7,835 bases of DNA from an uncultured Bacilli bacterium (GCA_910584255.1 CAJTXV010000048.1:1-7835), one strand, 5' to 3'. Positions 1 to 5,798 are shown, counted from the stretch's first letter. The notes: a model not told the origin generated them from the sequence alone. Numbers and translations: made by a program.

Positions 1-19
1 TCAAATTTATTTGCTTATG

Positions 20-51
20 AAAAGACTGTTGAACATATTTGTCAACAGTCT
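20..51 (-). terminator. Intrinsic terminator after cdaR
   Basis: On the minus strand, downstream of the cdaR stop, AGACTGTTGA and TCAACAGTCT form a perfect 10-bp stem around a 9-nt loop, followed by a short T run (TTTT including the last stem base). The stem is strong and the U tract short. A second, weaker stem (56-73) lies between it and the stop codon. This is the likely 3' end of the cdaA-cdaR transcript. Confidence 0.7.
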
Positions 52-54
52 GAA
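36..54 (-). repeat. 19-nt repeat, left copy (inverted relative to right copy)
   Basis: Read on the minus strand, this is TTCAGACTGTTGACAAATA, identical to 7782-7800 on the plus strand. Here it overlaps the first arm of the cdaR terminator hairpin. Confidence 0.7.
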
Positions 55-55
55 A

Positions 56-81
56 TCACTTTATGAAAAGTGACTTTTTTT
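56..81 (+). terminator. Intrinsic terminator for a convergent gene entering from the left
   Basis: On the plus strand TCACTTT pairs with AAAGTGA (7 bp, loop ATGA), and one base later there is a run of seven T that reaches into the cdaR stop codon. The orientation suits a gene left of the window that is transcribed towards cdaR. On the minus strand the same stem is followed by only three T, so it works mainly in the plus direction. Confidence 0.6.
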
Positions 82-1426
82 ATTTATCAGCATAAATTCT
101 AATACGAACTCGTTTTGTTTTAGATTCATAACTTAGTCTAACATCTGGTCCTGTAACAGTTAGTTCTACGTCGTATTCACCTTCTGTATAATTCTTAAGG
201 TCAATCGTTGCAGTGATGGAAGATTCATCAAGTGTAGTAATTACTTCACTACTTCCCTTAACGATTGCAGTTACTTTACTATCCGCTTCCGATACAGCCT
301 GTACCTTAAGTCCTGTTCTCAAGTTGATTGGTGTAATTCCAATTCCTTCTACTTCTTTGGTTACTACATCATCTAGAACTACTTTAATATTTACGGTCTT
401 AGAACTGATGTCTCGAACTCCAGATGGTTTCTTCAAGTTAATATTATATTCTTTACTTTCGGTTAAATCTGACACATCAATTTCCACTGGAAGTTTTGTA
501 ATTGTATCTAATACCTTTTGATCTCCATATAATGTGACTTTTGGTACAGAGGAGGTAATTTCTTTAATCGATTTTCCAAATGCTAAATCTCCTACTGGTG
601 TAATCTCTAGCTCTACCTCTTTACTTGGAGATGCTATTTTAATCGTTGCTTCTACTGTTTCTGGAACAACCTCTAAATCGACTGGTTGTCCTTTAGAATC
701 ATAAGCAATCAGTGGAATGTCGGATAATGAAATATTACCTGCTTTAATATTACTAATATTATCAATATCAATTAAAGCTTTTACATTGGCTACTTCTTTT
801 AGTTTATACTCAGCACCTTTAATAATTACATCGTTTCTACTTAGATCAATATTATCAATCGATAATTTCTTATCTAAATGATCCTGATGTAAGATATCAT
901 AATCTAATTCTCTTGTTTCTGGAACTTTTTCATAAATTACAATGGTCGCTGTTGATGGATCAATTTTATAATTGATAGATGATAGACTTTGATTATATTT
1001 TAGGCTTACCTTATGGCTTCCAGGTTTTAATCCTGTTAAATCAACAGACACTCCGTTATTTGGATATTGTCTTGCAATATATAACTGTGACTTTGAACCA
1101 ATCAAGGTAATGTCTGCGGTTGTGGGTAATCCCTCAATTACATAGGCTTCTGCATTGTACTCTGCTACAACAGGTCGATTGTATAAAACTTCTGCTTGTT
1201 TATTAATTAATGTATTTGAATTTTGATCTACAATAAAGAAAATGACAAAAGAAAAAACTAAAGATAGTACAATCAGTGTTTGTTTTTTATTTAGGAATTT
1301 TTCTAATTCTTTTCCATTATTCTTTGTAAAATCTGTAAATGATAAGATTCCTTTGGTAATTGGCGTGATTAACCATTTATCGAAGAATAACAGAATTTTT
1401 TTAATCATATTACTTATTTTCTTCAT
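80..1426 (-). CDS. cdaR: CdaR, YbbR-domain regulator of the diadenylate cyclase
   Basis: 448-residue membrane-anchored protein that partners CdaA and modulates its c-di-AMP synthesis (role known from the Bacillus/Listeria family). One hydrophobic segment lies at about residues 49-66. After it come four beta-rich repeats of 80-90 residues, at about 80-167, 175-265, 270-352 and 357-446, as expected for YbbR domains outside the membrane. The start chosen is the ATG at 1426, which has GAGGAAGAG upstream. An in-frame ATG at 1441 would add five residues but lacks a ribosome binding site. The gene overlaps the cdaA 3' end by 17 bases, which suggests translational coupling. Oddity: about 48 residues precede the transmembrane helix, including an amphipathic-looking stretch, whereas as recalled Bacillus YbbR has only a few. 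Two terminator hairpins follow and glmM does not. Confidence 0.93.
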   Translation of the reverse strand: MKKISNMIKKILLFFDKWLITPITKGILSFTDFTKNNGKELEKFLNKKQTLIVLSLVFSFVIFFIVDQNSNTLINKQAEVLYNRPVVAEYNAEAYVIEGLPTTADITLIGSKSQLYIARQYPNNGVSVDLTGLKPGSHKVSLKYNQSLSSINYKIDPSTATIVIYEKVPETRELDYDILHQDHLDKKLSIDNIDLSRNDVIIKGAEYKLKEVANVKALIDIDNISNIKAGNISLSDIPLIAYDSKGQPVDLEVVPETVEATIKIASPSKEVELEITPVGDLAFGKSIKEITSSVPKVTLYGDQKVLDTITKLPVEIDVSDLTESKEYNINLKKPSGVRDISSKTVNIKVVLDDVVTKEVEGIGITPINLRTGLKVQAVSEADSKVTAIVKGSSEVITTLDESSITATIDLKNYTEGEYDVELTVTGPDVRLSYESKTKRVRIRIYADK

Positions 1427-2237
1427 AAATCTCTTCCTCATCTAATTCATCTAACATTTCATCTTCTTGTTTTGGTCTTAATTCATCAATTAGCATCATC
1501 CTGACATCATCTAGCGATAAATTATAGAATAATTCACCCTTTACAGCGATGGACATTCTTCCTGTTTCTTCACTTACCACTACACTGATTGCATCACTTT
1601 CTTCCGCAATTCCTAAAGCTGCCCTATGACGGGTTCCAAACTTTTTACTTACCTTAGAACTACTACTCGTTGGAAATACCGCTCCAGCACAACTAATCCG
1701 ATCTCCTTGGATTACAACGCCACCGTCATGTAGTGGATTGTTTGGAAAGAAAATAGAAATTAATAAATCACTAGATAAATCTGCATACACTTTTTTTGCT
1801 TTATCTATATAGTTTAATAAACTGGTATCTCTTTCAATTACAATCAGTGCTCCGATTCTTGCTTTTCTTAAATAATCCACTGCTTGAACAATTTCGTATA
1901 CTAAATGTTCTCTTTCATCTACAGTTAATACTTTATGTCTTCCTAAGAGTTGTGTTCTTCCTAACTGCTCTAATACATTTCTAATTTCCGGTTGAAATAT
2001 AATAATGAGTGCCAAAGGTCCCCACATCATAATGTATTCGAGTAATAACCCGATTGTAGTAAGACCAAAAAAGTCACTTGCTATTTTTAAGATTAAGATT
2101 AAGGCAACACCCTTAAATAGTAACGTCAATTTTACATTATTTCGGATATTCTTTAATACATAATAGATGATTAACCAGACTAGGGAAATGTCTACTATTT
2201 TTTTTATAATTACTAGTATATTATCTAAAGTCATCAT
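1410..2237 (-). CDS. cdaA: CdaA, membrane diadenylate cyclase (c-di-AMP synthase)
   Basis: 275-residue DisA_N-family enzyme that condenses two ATP into the essential second messenger c-di-AMP. Three N-terminal membrane helices (about 7-29, 35-55, 60-82) run into the conserved WG-x-LA-x-III-FQPE-[IL]-R segment at 72-86. The catalytic domain follows, with PLHDGG at 168-173 and GTRHRA at 201-206, then SEETG at 222-226. RHR is the canonical nucleotide-binding motif. The metal-site motif, normally DGA, reads DGG here; the aspartate is kept. An acidic tail (257-274, mostly Glu/Asp) ends the protein. The start is the first of two adjacent ATGs, with GGAGG 9 nt upstream. A promoter lies directly upstream, and cdaR overlaps the 3' end. 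Length and domain order are normal for CdaA, so activity is expected. Confidence 0.96.
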   Translation of the reverse strand: MMTLDNILVIIKKIVDISLVWLIIYYVLKNIRNNVKLTLLFKGVALILILKIASDFFGLTTIGLLLEYIMMWGPLALIIIFQPEIRNVLEQLGRTQLLGRHKVLTVDEREHLVYEIVQAVDYLRKARIGALIVIERDTSLLNYIDKAKKVYADLSSDLLISIFFPNNPLHDGGVVIQGDRISCAGAVFPTSSSSKVSKKFGTRHRAALGIAEESDAISVVVSEETGRMSIAVKGELFYNLSLDDVRMMLIDELRPKQEDEMLDELDEEEIYEENK

Positions 2238-2263
2238 ACTTTTTTTCCTCCATTAACTTTCTT

Positions 2264-2293
2264 ATTATATCAAAAAAAATCTTAGATAGTAAA
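2264..2293 (-). promoter_or_regulatory. Promoter of cdaA-cdaR
   Basis: Minus strand: -35 TTTACT (2293-2288), 18-nt spacer, -10 TATAAT (2269-2264) with an upstream TGA that makes an extended -10. The GGAGG ribosome binding site (2251-2247) follows closely, giving a short leader. The promoter lies just after the stop of the upstream repeat protein gene. Confidence 0.65.
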
Positions 2294-2301
2294 GTCTTGC
2301 A

Positions 2302-3003
2302 TTATGATTGATTGATTTTGACATCACTCGTAGATCCAAAATCAATTACAGTAGTTGGCTTTTTAGATTCTTCCGCTTCTGCTTGCTTTACATTTGTATT
2401 TCCTTTTTCTACTGGATTACTATTGATTGCTAACATTTCTGTTTTGCTAGGAGAAGAAGTTACTTCCACTGCTCCTATTGGAGTAGATATCTTTTCTTTT
2501 GGAAGAGCCCAATTTAAATCTAGGATTTCTGTTTTTCCTAATTCCTCTTCTGTCTTTCTATTTGGCAAGGATACAACTTCTAATACTTCTGTTTTTTCTA
2601 AGGCTGCTTCATTCATTTTAGGAGAGTTAATTTCTAATGCAGGGGACTTTTTCTCCTTTTCTTTTACACTAGGCTTGCTATCAGATATAATATTTAAAAT
2701 TTCTGTTTTCTCTAAAGCCGCTTCCTTTTGTAATTGTTCCTTCGTGATTACATCTAGTACTTCCGTTTTCTCTAAATCAGAGGGACTTTCTTTTTCTTTC
2801 TTTTTCTCATTCGTAGAAATAATTAAGGTACCTGCTTTTTGTGGTTTCGGTGCATCTACTACTTGAATTTTACTATTTTCTTCTGCTCTTAGTTTATACC
2901 GTTCCATAATAAAACCGATAATTGCCATCATAGATAGTATAGATATAATTAAAATTACAACATAAATGGGTCCATCAATTATATCTCTAAAAAAATGTAT
3001 CAT
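2302..3003 (-). CDS. Single-pass membrane protein with repeated KTE[VIM]L motifs
   Basis: 233 residues, family not recognised. A short N-terminus is followed by one transmembrane helix (about 12-33), then a long polar tail rich in Lys, Glu, Ser and Pro that looks disordered. Basic residues after the helix (RYKLR, 35-39) suggest the tail is cytoplasmic. The tail carries a repeated motif, L-x-K-T-E-[VI]-L-[DNE], with the threonine at residues 80, 100, 138 and 158 and a looser copy at 188. Two copies share the longer EAALEKTE, so internal duplication is visible. AGAGGTGG precedes the ATG. The gene lies between an ABC-F gene and cdaA-cdaR on the same strand. Function is unknown. A docking or phosphorylation scaffold is an inference from the repeated T-E-x-L motif. 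Confidence 0.85.
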   Translation of the reverse strand: MIHFFRDIIDGPIYVVILIISILSMMAIIGFIMERYKLRAEENSKIQVVDAPKPQKAGTLIISTNEKKKEKESPSDLEKTEVLDVITKEQLQKEAALEKTEILNIISDSKPSVKEKEKKSPALEINSPKMNEAALEKTEVLEVVSLPNRKTEEELGKTEILDLNWALPKEKISTPIGAVEVTSSPSKTEMLAINSNPVEKGNTNVKQAEAEESKKPTTVIDFGSTSDVKINQS

Positions 3004-3028
3004 TCTGCCACCTCTTATTCTATAAAAG

Positions 3029-3037
3029 ATTATACCA
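3029..3037 (-). promoter_or_regulatory. Extended -10 promoter of the KTE-repeat protein gene
   Basis: Minus strand TGGTATAAT is a perfect -10 with the upstream TG. No good -35 lies 16-18 nt further upstream, which an extended -10 can tolerate. A dyad TACCAT (3033-3038) / ATGGTA (3052-3057), with a 13-nt gap, overlaps the -10. The start codon follows after a leader of about 20 nt. Confidence 0.55.
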
Positions 3038-3057
3038 TAAGTTAGATAATCATGGTA
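3033..3057. repeat. 6-bp dyad overlapping a promoter
   Basis: TACCAT and ATGGTA are perfect inverted arms separated by 13 nt. The dyad lies between the ABC-F stop and the next gene, overlapping the extended -10. It could be an operator or a weak hairpin. No T run follows on either strand, so it is not an intrinsic terminator. Confidence 0.35.
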
Positions 3058-3070
3058 GAGAAATATTTTT

Positions 3071-4693
3071 CTATTTGTTTTGGTTTAAATTATAATATTT
3101 TTGAACTAATTCCTTTCTATAATAATCGAGTCGTCCTTCTGGTAATATCAATGTTCTTTCTACTCCTAAGAAATCTACGAATTCTGGATTATGAGAAACC
3201 AAAATGATTGTTCCTTTAAAGGTTTTTAAATTTTTAGCAATGATTTTTTGAGTTTCTGGATCTAAGTGATTGGTTGGTTCATCTAATATTAAAAGATTGG
3301 CTTTTTGTAAAGTAAGTTTGGCAAGGGAAAGTCTTGATCTTTCTCCAGGGGACAAGACAGATGCCTTTTTATAAAGTTCATCTCCTTCAAATAAAAATTT
3401 GCCTAAAATACCTCGAGCTTCTTTTTCCGTTAAATTAAATTCTTGTAAATTTTCGATTAAATTTTTATCTAGATTTAACAGTTCATGTTCCTGTGCATAA
3501 TAACCAATATCTGTTTTTGGTCCTAGTATAATATTTCCAGAATCTGGAGTAAGGATACCTACAATTAACTTTAAAAGAGTGCTCTTTCCCACTCCATTTT
3601 CCCCAACAATTAAAAATCTTTCACCTCTTGGTATTTCTAGATTGATTTTATAAAGTAAATTTCTTTTTGCAGATTTATCATATTTAAAATTCATGTTCTC
3701 AATTTTTAATGGAAAGGAGGTACTTTCTCTTCCTTGATGTAAATTGATGCTTGCTGTTTTTTGTCGTTTTTCTATTACTACAGCATTTTCTTCCAAGCGA
3801 GCAAGTTTTTTCTGTCGATCTTTCGCAATATTCGCTTTTTTTTCATTCCCATGAATATATTTGTCAATAATCTTTTGTAAATGTTCTCTTTCTTTTTGTT
3901 GTTTCAAAGCAATCTTTTCTAATCTCATTACACGCTCTTTTTTAATTTTTTCAAATTGGCTATAGTTTCCTAAAAATAATTCCATGCTATGGGTTCTTTT
4001 ATCTAGATATAAAATATGAGAGACCACTTGATTTAAAAAAGATATATCGTGTGAAATGATTAAAACACTTCCATTATAGTTTTTTAAATAGTTGATAATA
4101 AATTCTTTTGTAGATAAATCTAAGTGATTGGTAGGTTCATCTAATAAAATCATTTCGGGTTTTGAGTAAAGTAAACGAATAAAGGCAACTTTTGATTTTT
4201 GTCCACCAGATAGTTTCGATAGAGGTAAGTCAAGAAGGATATCTTCCATATTCATACCTGAAATTAATTTTAGTAGTTCTTCCTCTGCCTGATATGGTTC
4301 GAAGTATTCTAGTTCACTTTGTAATTTTTCTACTTTTTTTAATTTTATTTCTTTTTCATCTTGAGTATCGGCCATTTCTTCATATAATTTTGTAATCTGA
4401 TTCTCTAGTTTTTGAATAGGTCTTCCAGTTAACAAGTAATCGAATACAGACATCTCTGTTTCTGGTATTTCGTCTGTGATTACCTGAGGAAGCCATGAAA
4501 TTCTAGTTTTTTGAAAGAATGTAATCGTACCTTGATCTGGTTCTATTTGTTTTAGTAATAGTTTAAAGAAGGTCGTTTTCCCTGCCCCATTCGGTCCAAC
4601 AATTCCAATCTTTTTTCTCTCTGGTAGTTGGATGGTTATATGATCAAAAATAGTCTCAAGTCCAAAAGAGAGACTTAAATTTTTTATATTCAT
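3071..4693 (-). CDS. ABC-F family ATPase (ribosome-associated, no membrane domain)
   Basis: 540-residue protein with two ABC ATPase domains in tandem and no transmembrane segment, the ABC-F layout. These proteins bind the ribosomal E site and act in translation or antibiotic protection rather than transport. Domain 1: Walker A GPNGAGKTT (33-41), signature LSGGQ (161-165), Walker B and DEPTNHLD (181-192), H-loop His215. The linker (about 240-325) is Lys/Arg/Glu-rich and predicted coiled, as in the P-site tRNA interaction motif. Domain 2: GENGVGKST (364-372), LSPGE (447-451), LLILDEPTNHLD (467-478), His501. The start is ATG at 4693 with AGGTG 5 nt upstream; the adjacent GTG (4696) is too close to that site. 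The leader is only about 17 nt, with no room for the uORF attenuator common before resistance ABC-Fs, so a housekeeping role is favoured. The subfamily was not determined. Confidence 0.93.
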   Translation of the reverse strand: MNIKNLSLSFGLETIFDHITIQLPERKKIGIVGPNGAGKTTFFKLLLKQIEPDQGTITFFQKTRISWLPQVITDEIPETEMSVFDYLLTGRPIQKLENQITKLYEEMADTQDEKEIKLKKVEKLQSELEYFEPYQAEEELLKLISGMNMEDILLDLPLSKLSGGQKSKVAFIRLLYSKPEMILLDEPTNHLDLSTKEFIINYLKNYNGSVLIISHDISFLNQVVSHILYLDKRTHSMELFLGNYSQFEKIKKERVMRLEKIALKQQKEREHLQKIIDKYIHGNEKKANIAKDRQKKLARLEENAVVIEKRQKTASINLHQGRESTSFPLKIENMNFKYDKSAKRNLLYKINLEIPRGERFLIVGENGVGKSTLLKLIVGILTPDSGNIILGPKTDIGYYAQEHELLNLDKNLIENLQEFNLTEKEARGILGKFLFEGDELYKKASVLSPGERSRLSLAKLTLQKANLLILDEPTNHLDPETQKIIAKNLKTFKGTIILVSHNPEFVDFLGVERTLILPEGRLDYYRKELVQKYYNLNQNK

Positions 4694-4716
4694 CACATCA
4701 CCTACTTTTCGTAATT

Positions 4717-4745
4717 ATTTTATCAAAATTTGTTTTTTTAAACAA
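4717..4745 (-). promoter_or_regulatory. Promoter of the ABC-F gene
   Basis: Minus strand: -35 TTGTTT (4745-4740), exactly 17-nt spacer, -10 TAAAAT (4722-4717) preceded by TGA, an extended -10. Transcription should start near 4710, leaving a very short 5' leader. The promoter is divergent from the tRNA promoter, and the two do not overlap. Confidence 0.65.
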
Positions 4746-4768
4746 CCTAGTTTTTTTTGAAAAAGGTA

Positions 4769-4797
4769 TAGGCAAAGTCATTAAAATATGTTACTAT
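4769..4797 (+). promoter_or_regulatory. Promoter of the tRNA-Thr gene
   Basis: -35-like TAGGCA (4769-4774), 17-nt spacer, -10 TACTAT (4792-4797) preceded by TGT, an extended -10. The predicted start near 4804 lies about 12 nt before the mature tRNA 5' end, a usual distance for a tRNA gene. Confidence 0.55.
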
Positions 4798-4815
4798 AAA
4801 TAAGGAAAAAGTTAT

Positions 4816-4891
4816 GCCGACTTAGCACAGTTGGTAGTGCAACGCACTCGTAACGCGTAGGTCGCTGGTTCAAATCCGGCAGTCGGCACCA
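4816..4891 (+). tRNA. tRNA-Thr (anticodon CGU, decodes ACG)
   Basis: 76 nt including an encoded CCA. The acceptor stem GCCGACT/AGTCGGC pairs over 7 bp. D stem GCAC/GTGC, 7-nt anticodon loop CTCGTAA with anticodon CGT at 4849-4851, T stem GCTGG/CCGGC with one G-U, and T loop TTCAAAT all fit the cloverleaf. The anticodon stem ACGCA/CGCGT has four good pairs and an A-C mismatch at 31-39, next to the loop. It stands alone between a promoter and a terminator, with no other tRNA nearby. Confidence 0.96.
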
Positions 4892-4937
4892 GAGAAGAAT
4901 CTGCTCGAACTTTTATAGTTAGAGCTTAATGATAAAT

Positions 4938-4966
4938 ATCAATTCTAGAAATGGAATTGATTTTTT
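4938..4966 (+). terminator. Intrinsic terminator after tRNA-Thr
   Basis: ATCAATTC and GAATTGAT form an 8-bp stem with an 8-nt loop, followed directly by five more T. It lies 47 nt after the tRNA 3' end and 31 nt before the start codon of the next small gene, so read-through would be needed for that gene to share the tRNA transcript. Confidence 0.7.
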
Positions 4967-4996
4967 GTTTTGTAAGAAAGTGAGGAGATTCTTAAA

Positions 4997-5272
4997 ATGG
5001 TAACAATAAGAAATGAAAAAATCGAAATGGAAGAAGCACTTAAAAATAAGATTGAGTTTATTTGCAGTTTTTGTAATACTACTCCTACTATTTATAATGG
5101 AAGTATAAAAATGATAGAACACACAAATTTGCAATATGTAGAACCCCATAGAATTGTTATTAAAGGTATAACTTTTCTAGCATTTAACTACGAAAATACT
5201 CTTTATATAAAAAATTTAAGTAATGCTATTTCACTTAACGATTTAGAACAATATATTAAATCAATAAACTAA
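4997..5272 (+). CDS. Small uncharacterised protein with one CxxC motif
   Basis: 91 residues, family not recognised. A strong AGGAG (4983-4987) sits 9 nt before the ATG, which supports translation. The N-terminal third is charged and probably helical. A Cys-x2-Cys pair occurs at residues 23 and 26 (CSFC). The rest alternates hydrophobic and polar residues, as in a small alpha/beta fold, and ends in a predicted helix (about 79-91). One CxxC is too little for a zinc ribbon alone, but a dimer could share a metal. No transmembrane segment or signal peptide is visible. No convincing promoter lies between the tRNA terminator and the gene. It may be chromosomal or cargo of the element that carries the downstream recombinase; the sequence does not decide. 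Confidence 0.7.
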   Translation: MVTIRNEKIEMEEALKNKIEFICSFCNTTPTIYNGSIKMIEHTNLQYVEPHRIVIKGITFLAFNYENTLYIKNLSNAISLNDLEQYIKSIN

Positions 5273-5380
5273 TAAAAAAGATTATCAATTCCTTTTCTAA
5301 TATTTACCTATGTGTTAAACAAAGAAAAAGAAATTACAAAAGTTTTGCCTACTTTTTACAACTATGTTGCTTAGTATCAT

Positions 5381-5448
5381 TTACAGAGTGAATTACAGTC
5401 CTAATTACAGAGTAATTTACAGAGCAAAGTATCTAGTCAGTTACATAG
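5381..5448 (+). repeat. 12-nt periodic TTACAGAG array
   Basis: TTACAG or close variants begin at 5381, 5393, 5405, 5417 and 5441, every start separated by 12 or 24 nt. The position expected at 5429 holds a degenerate GTATCTAG. Three copies read TTACAGAG, one TTACAGTC and one TTACATAG; the remaining bases of each unit vary. Regular phasing with a conserved 6-8-base core looks like iterated protein-binding sites. Confidence 0.6.
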
Positions 5449-5484
5449 TTTGTATGATAATATGCTAATGTAATCGTTATAAAT

Positions 5485-5551
5485 ACGATTTAGTGTACGA
5501 TTTGCAACCGATTTAGTTTACTATTCGACTACTAAAAAAATACAATTTAGT
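5485..5551 (+). repeat. CGATTTAGT direct repeats
   Basis: CGATTTAGT occurs at 5486-5494 and 5509-5517, with related CGATTTGCA at 5498-5506 and CAATTTAGT at 5543-5551. A small inverted pair AATCGT/ACGATT (5472-5477, 5485-5490) precedes them, and ACTAAA (5531-5536) is the inverse of the last copy's TTTAGT. Spacing is irregular (12, 11, 34). Confidence 0.45.
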
Positions 5552-5628
5552 TTATTGTTTAAAGCTAGTCAAGATGATATTATGGTACTGTACATTATTT
5601 TTGTATTTATTTTAGGTTATTTTTATGT

Positions 5629-5684
5629 TTTTGGGTAGATTTTTTACCATAAAATTACCAGTAAAACTACCATACTTTTGGGTA
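5629..5684 (+). repeat. TTACCA and TTTTGGGTA repeats abutting the recombinase promoter
   Basis: TTACCAT (5644), TTACCAG (5655) and CTACCAT (5667) are spaced 11 and 12 nt apart. They are bracketed by two identical TTTTGGGTA copies (5629-5637, 5676-5684), the second touching the TTGACA -35 box. GGGTA is roughly the inverse of TACC, so small dyads also form. The position suits a repressor or activator site. Confidence 0.45.
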
Positions 5685-5712
5685 TTGACAGTACAAATAG
5701 TAGTGCTAAAAT
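5685..5712 (+). promoter_or_regulatory. Promoter of the serine recombinase
   Basis: Perfect -35 TTGACA (5685-5690), 16-nt spacer, -10 TAAAAT (5707-5712) with TGC before it, an extended -10. Predicted start is near 5719, giving a leader of about 115 nt that contains a terminator-like hairpin. Confidence 0.75.
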
Positions 5713-5769
5713 AATGTATGCTAGAAGAAAAGTATAGCAAAATGTATTAATCTTTTAATTCATTTGTTT

Positions 5770-5798
5770 AACACAAGGGAAAAACTCTTGTGTTTTTT
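5770..5798 (+). terminator. Terminator-like hairpin in the recombinase leader
   Basis: AACACAAG pairs with CTTGTGTT (8 bp, 9-nt loop) and the second arm runs into six T (5793-5798). It lies between the promoter and the recombinase start codon. It could attenuate recombinase expression, end an 80-nt small RNA, or end read-through from upstream. Confidence 0.6.

Noticed and set aside
213..521. Long open frame antisense to cdaR, and similar open frames opposite other genes (for example 2312-2866 +, 7450-7653 -)
   Set aside because: They lie entirely inside well-supported genes, lack ribosome binding sites and have low-complexity translations.
2270..2302. Terminator between the KTE-repeat gene and cdaA
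   Set aside because: A run of eight T is present on the minus strand, but no stable stem precedes it.
3071..4693. ABC-F gene as an antibiotic-resistance determinant
   Set aside because: Not supported: the leader is too short for an attenuator and the gene sits in a housekeeping cluster. Subfamily cannot be settled without a phylogeny.
4864..4874. GCTGGTTCAA in the tRNA T arm resembling the dyad arm GCTGGTCAAG
   Set aside because: This is conserved tRNA sequence, with an extra base and no matching geometry. No copy of the tRNA 3' end occurs downstream of the recombinase.
4919..5149. Minus-strand 76-residue open frame opposite the small CxxC gene
   Set aside because: The plus-strand frame has a strong ribosome binding site; this one has none and starts inside the tRNA terminator region.
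5381..5551. CRISPR-like array
   Set aside because: Repeat units are only 8-12 nt with no spacers of constant length and no cas genes.
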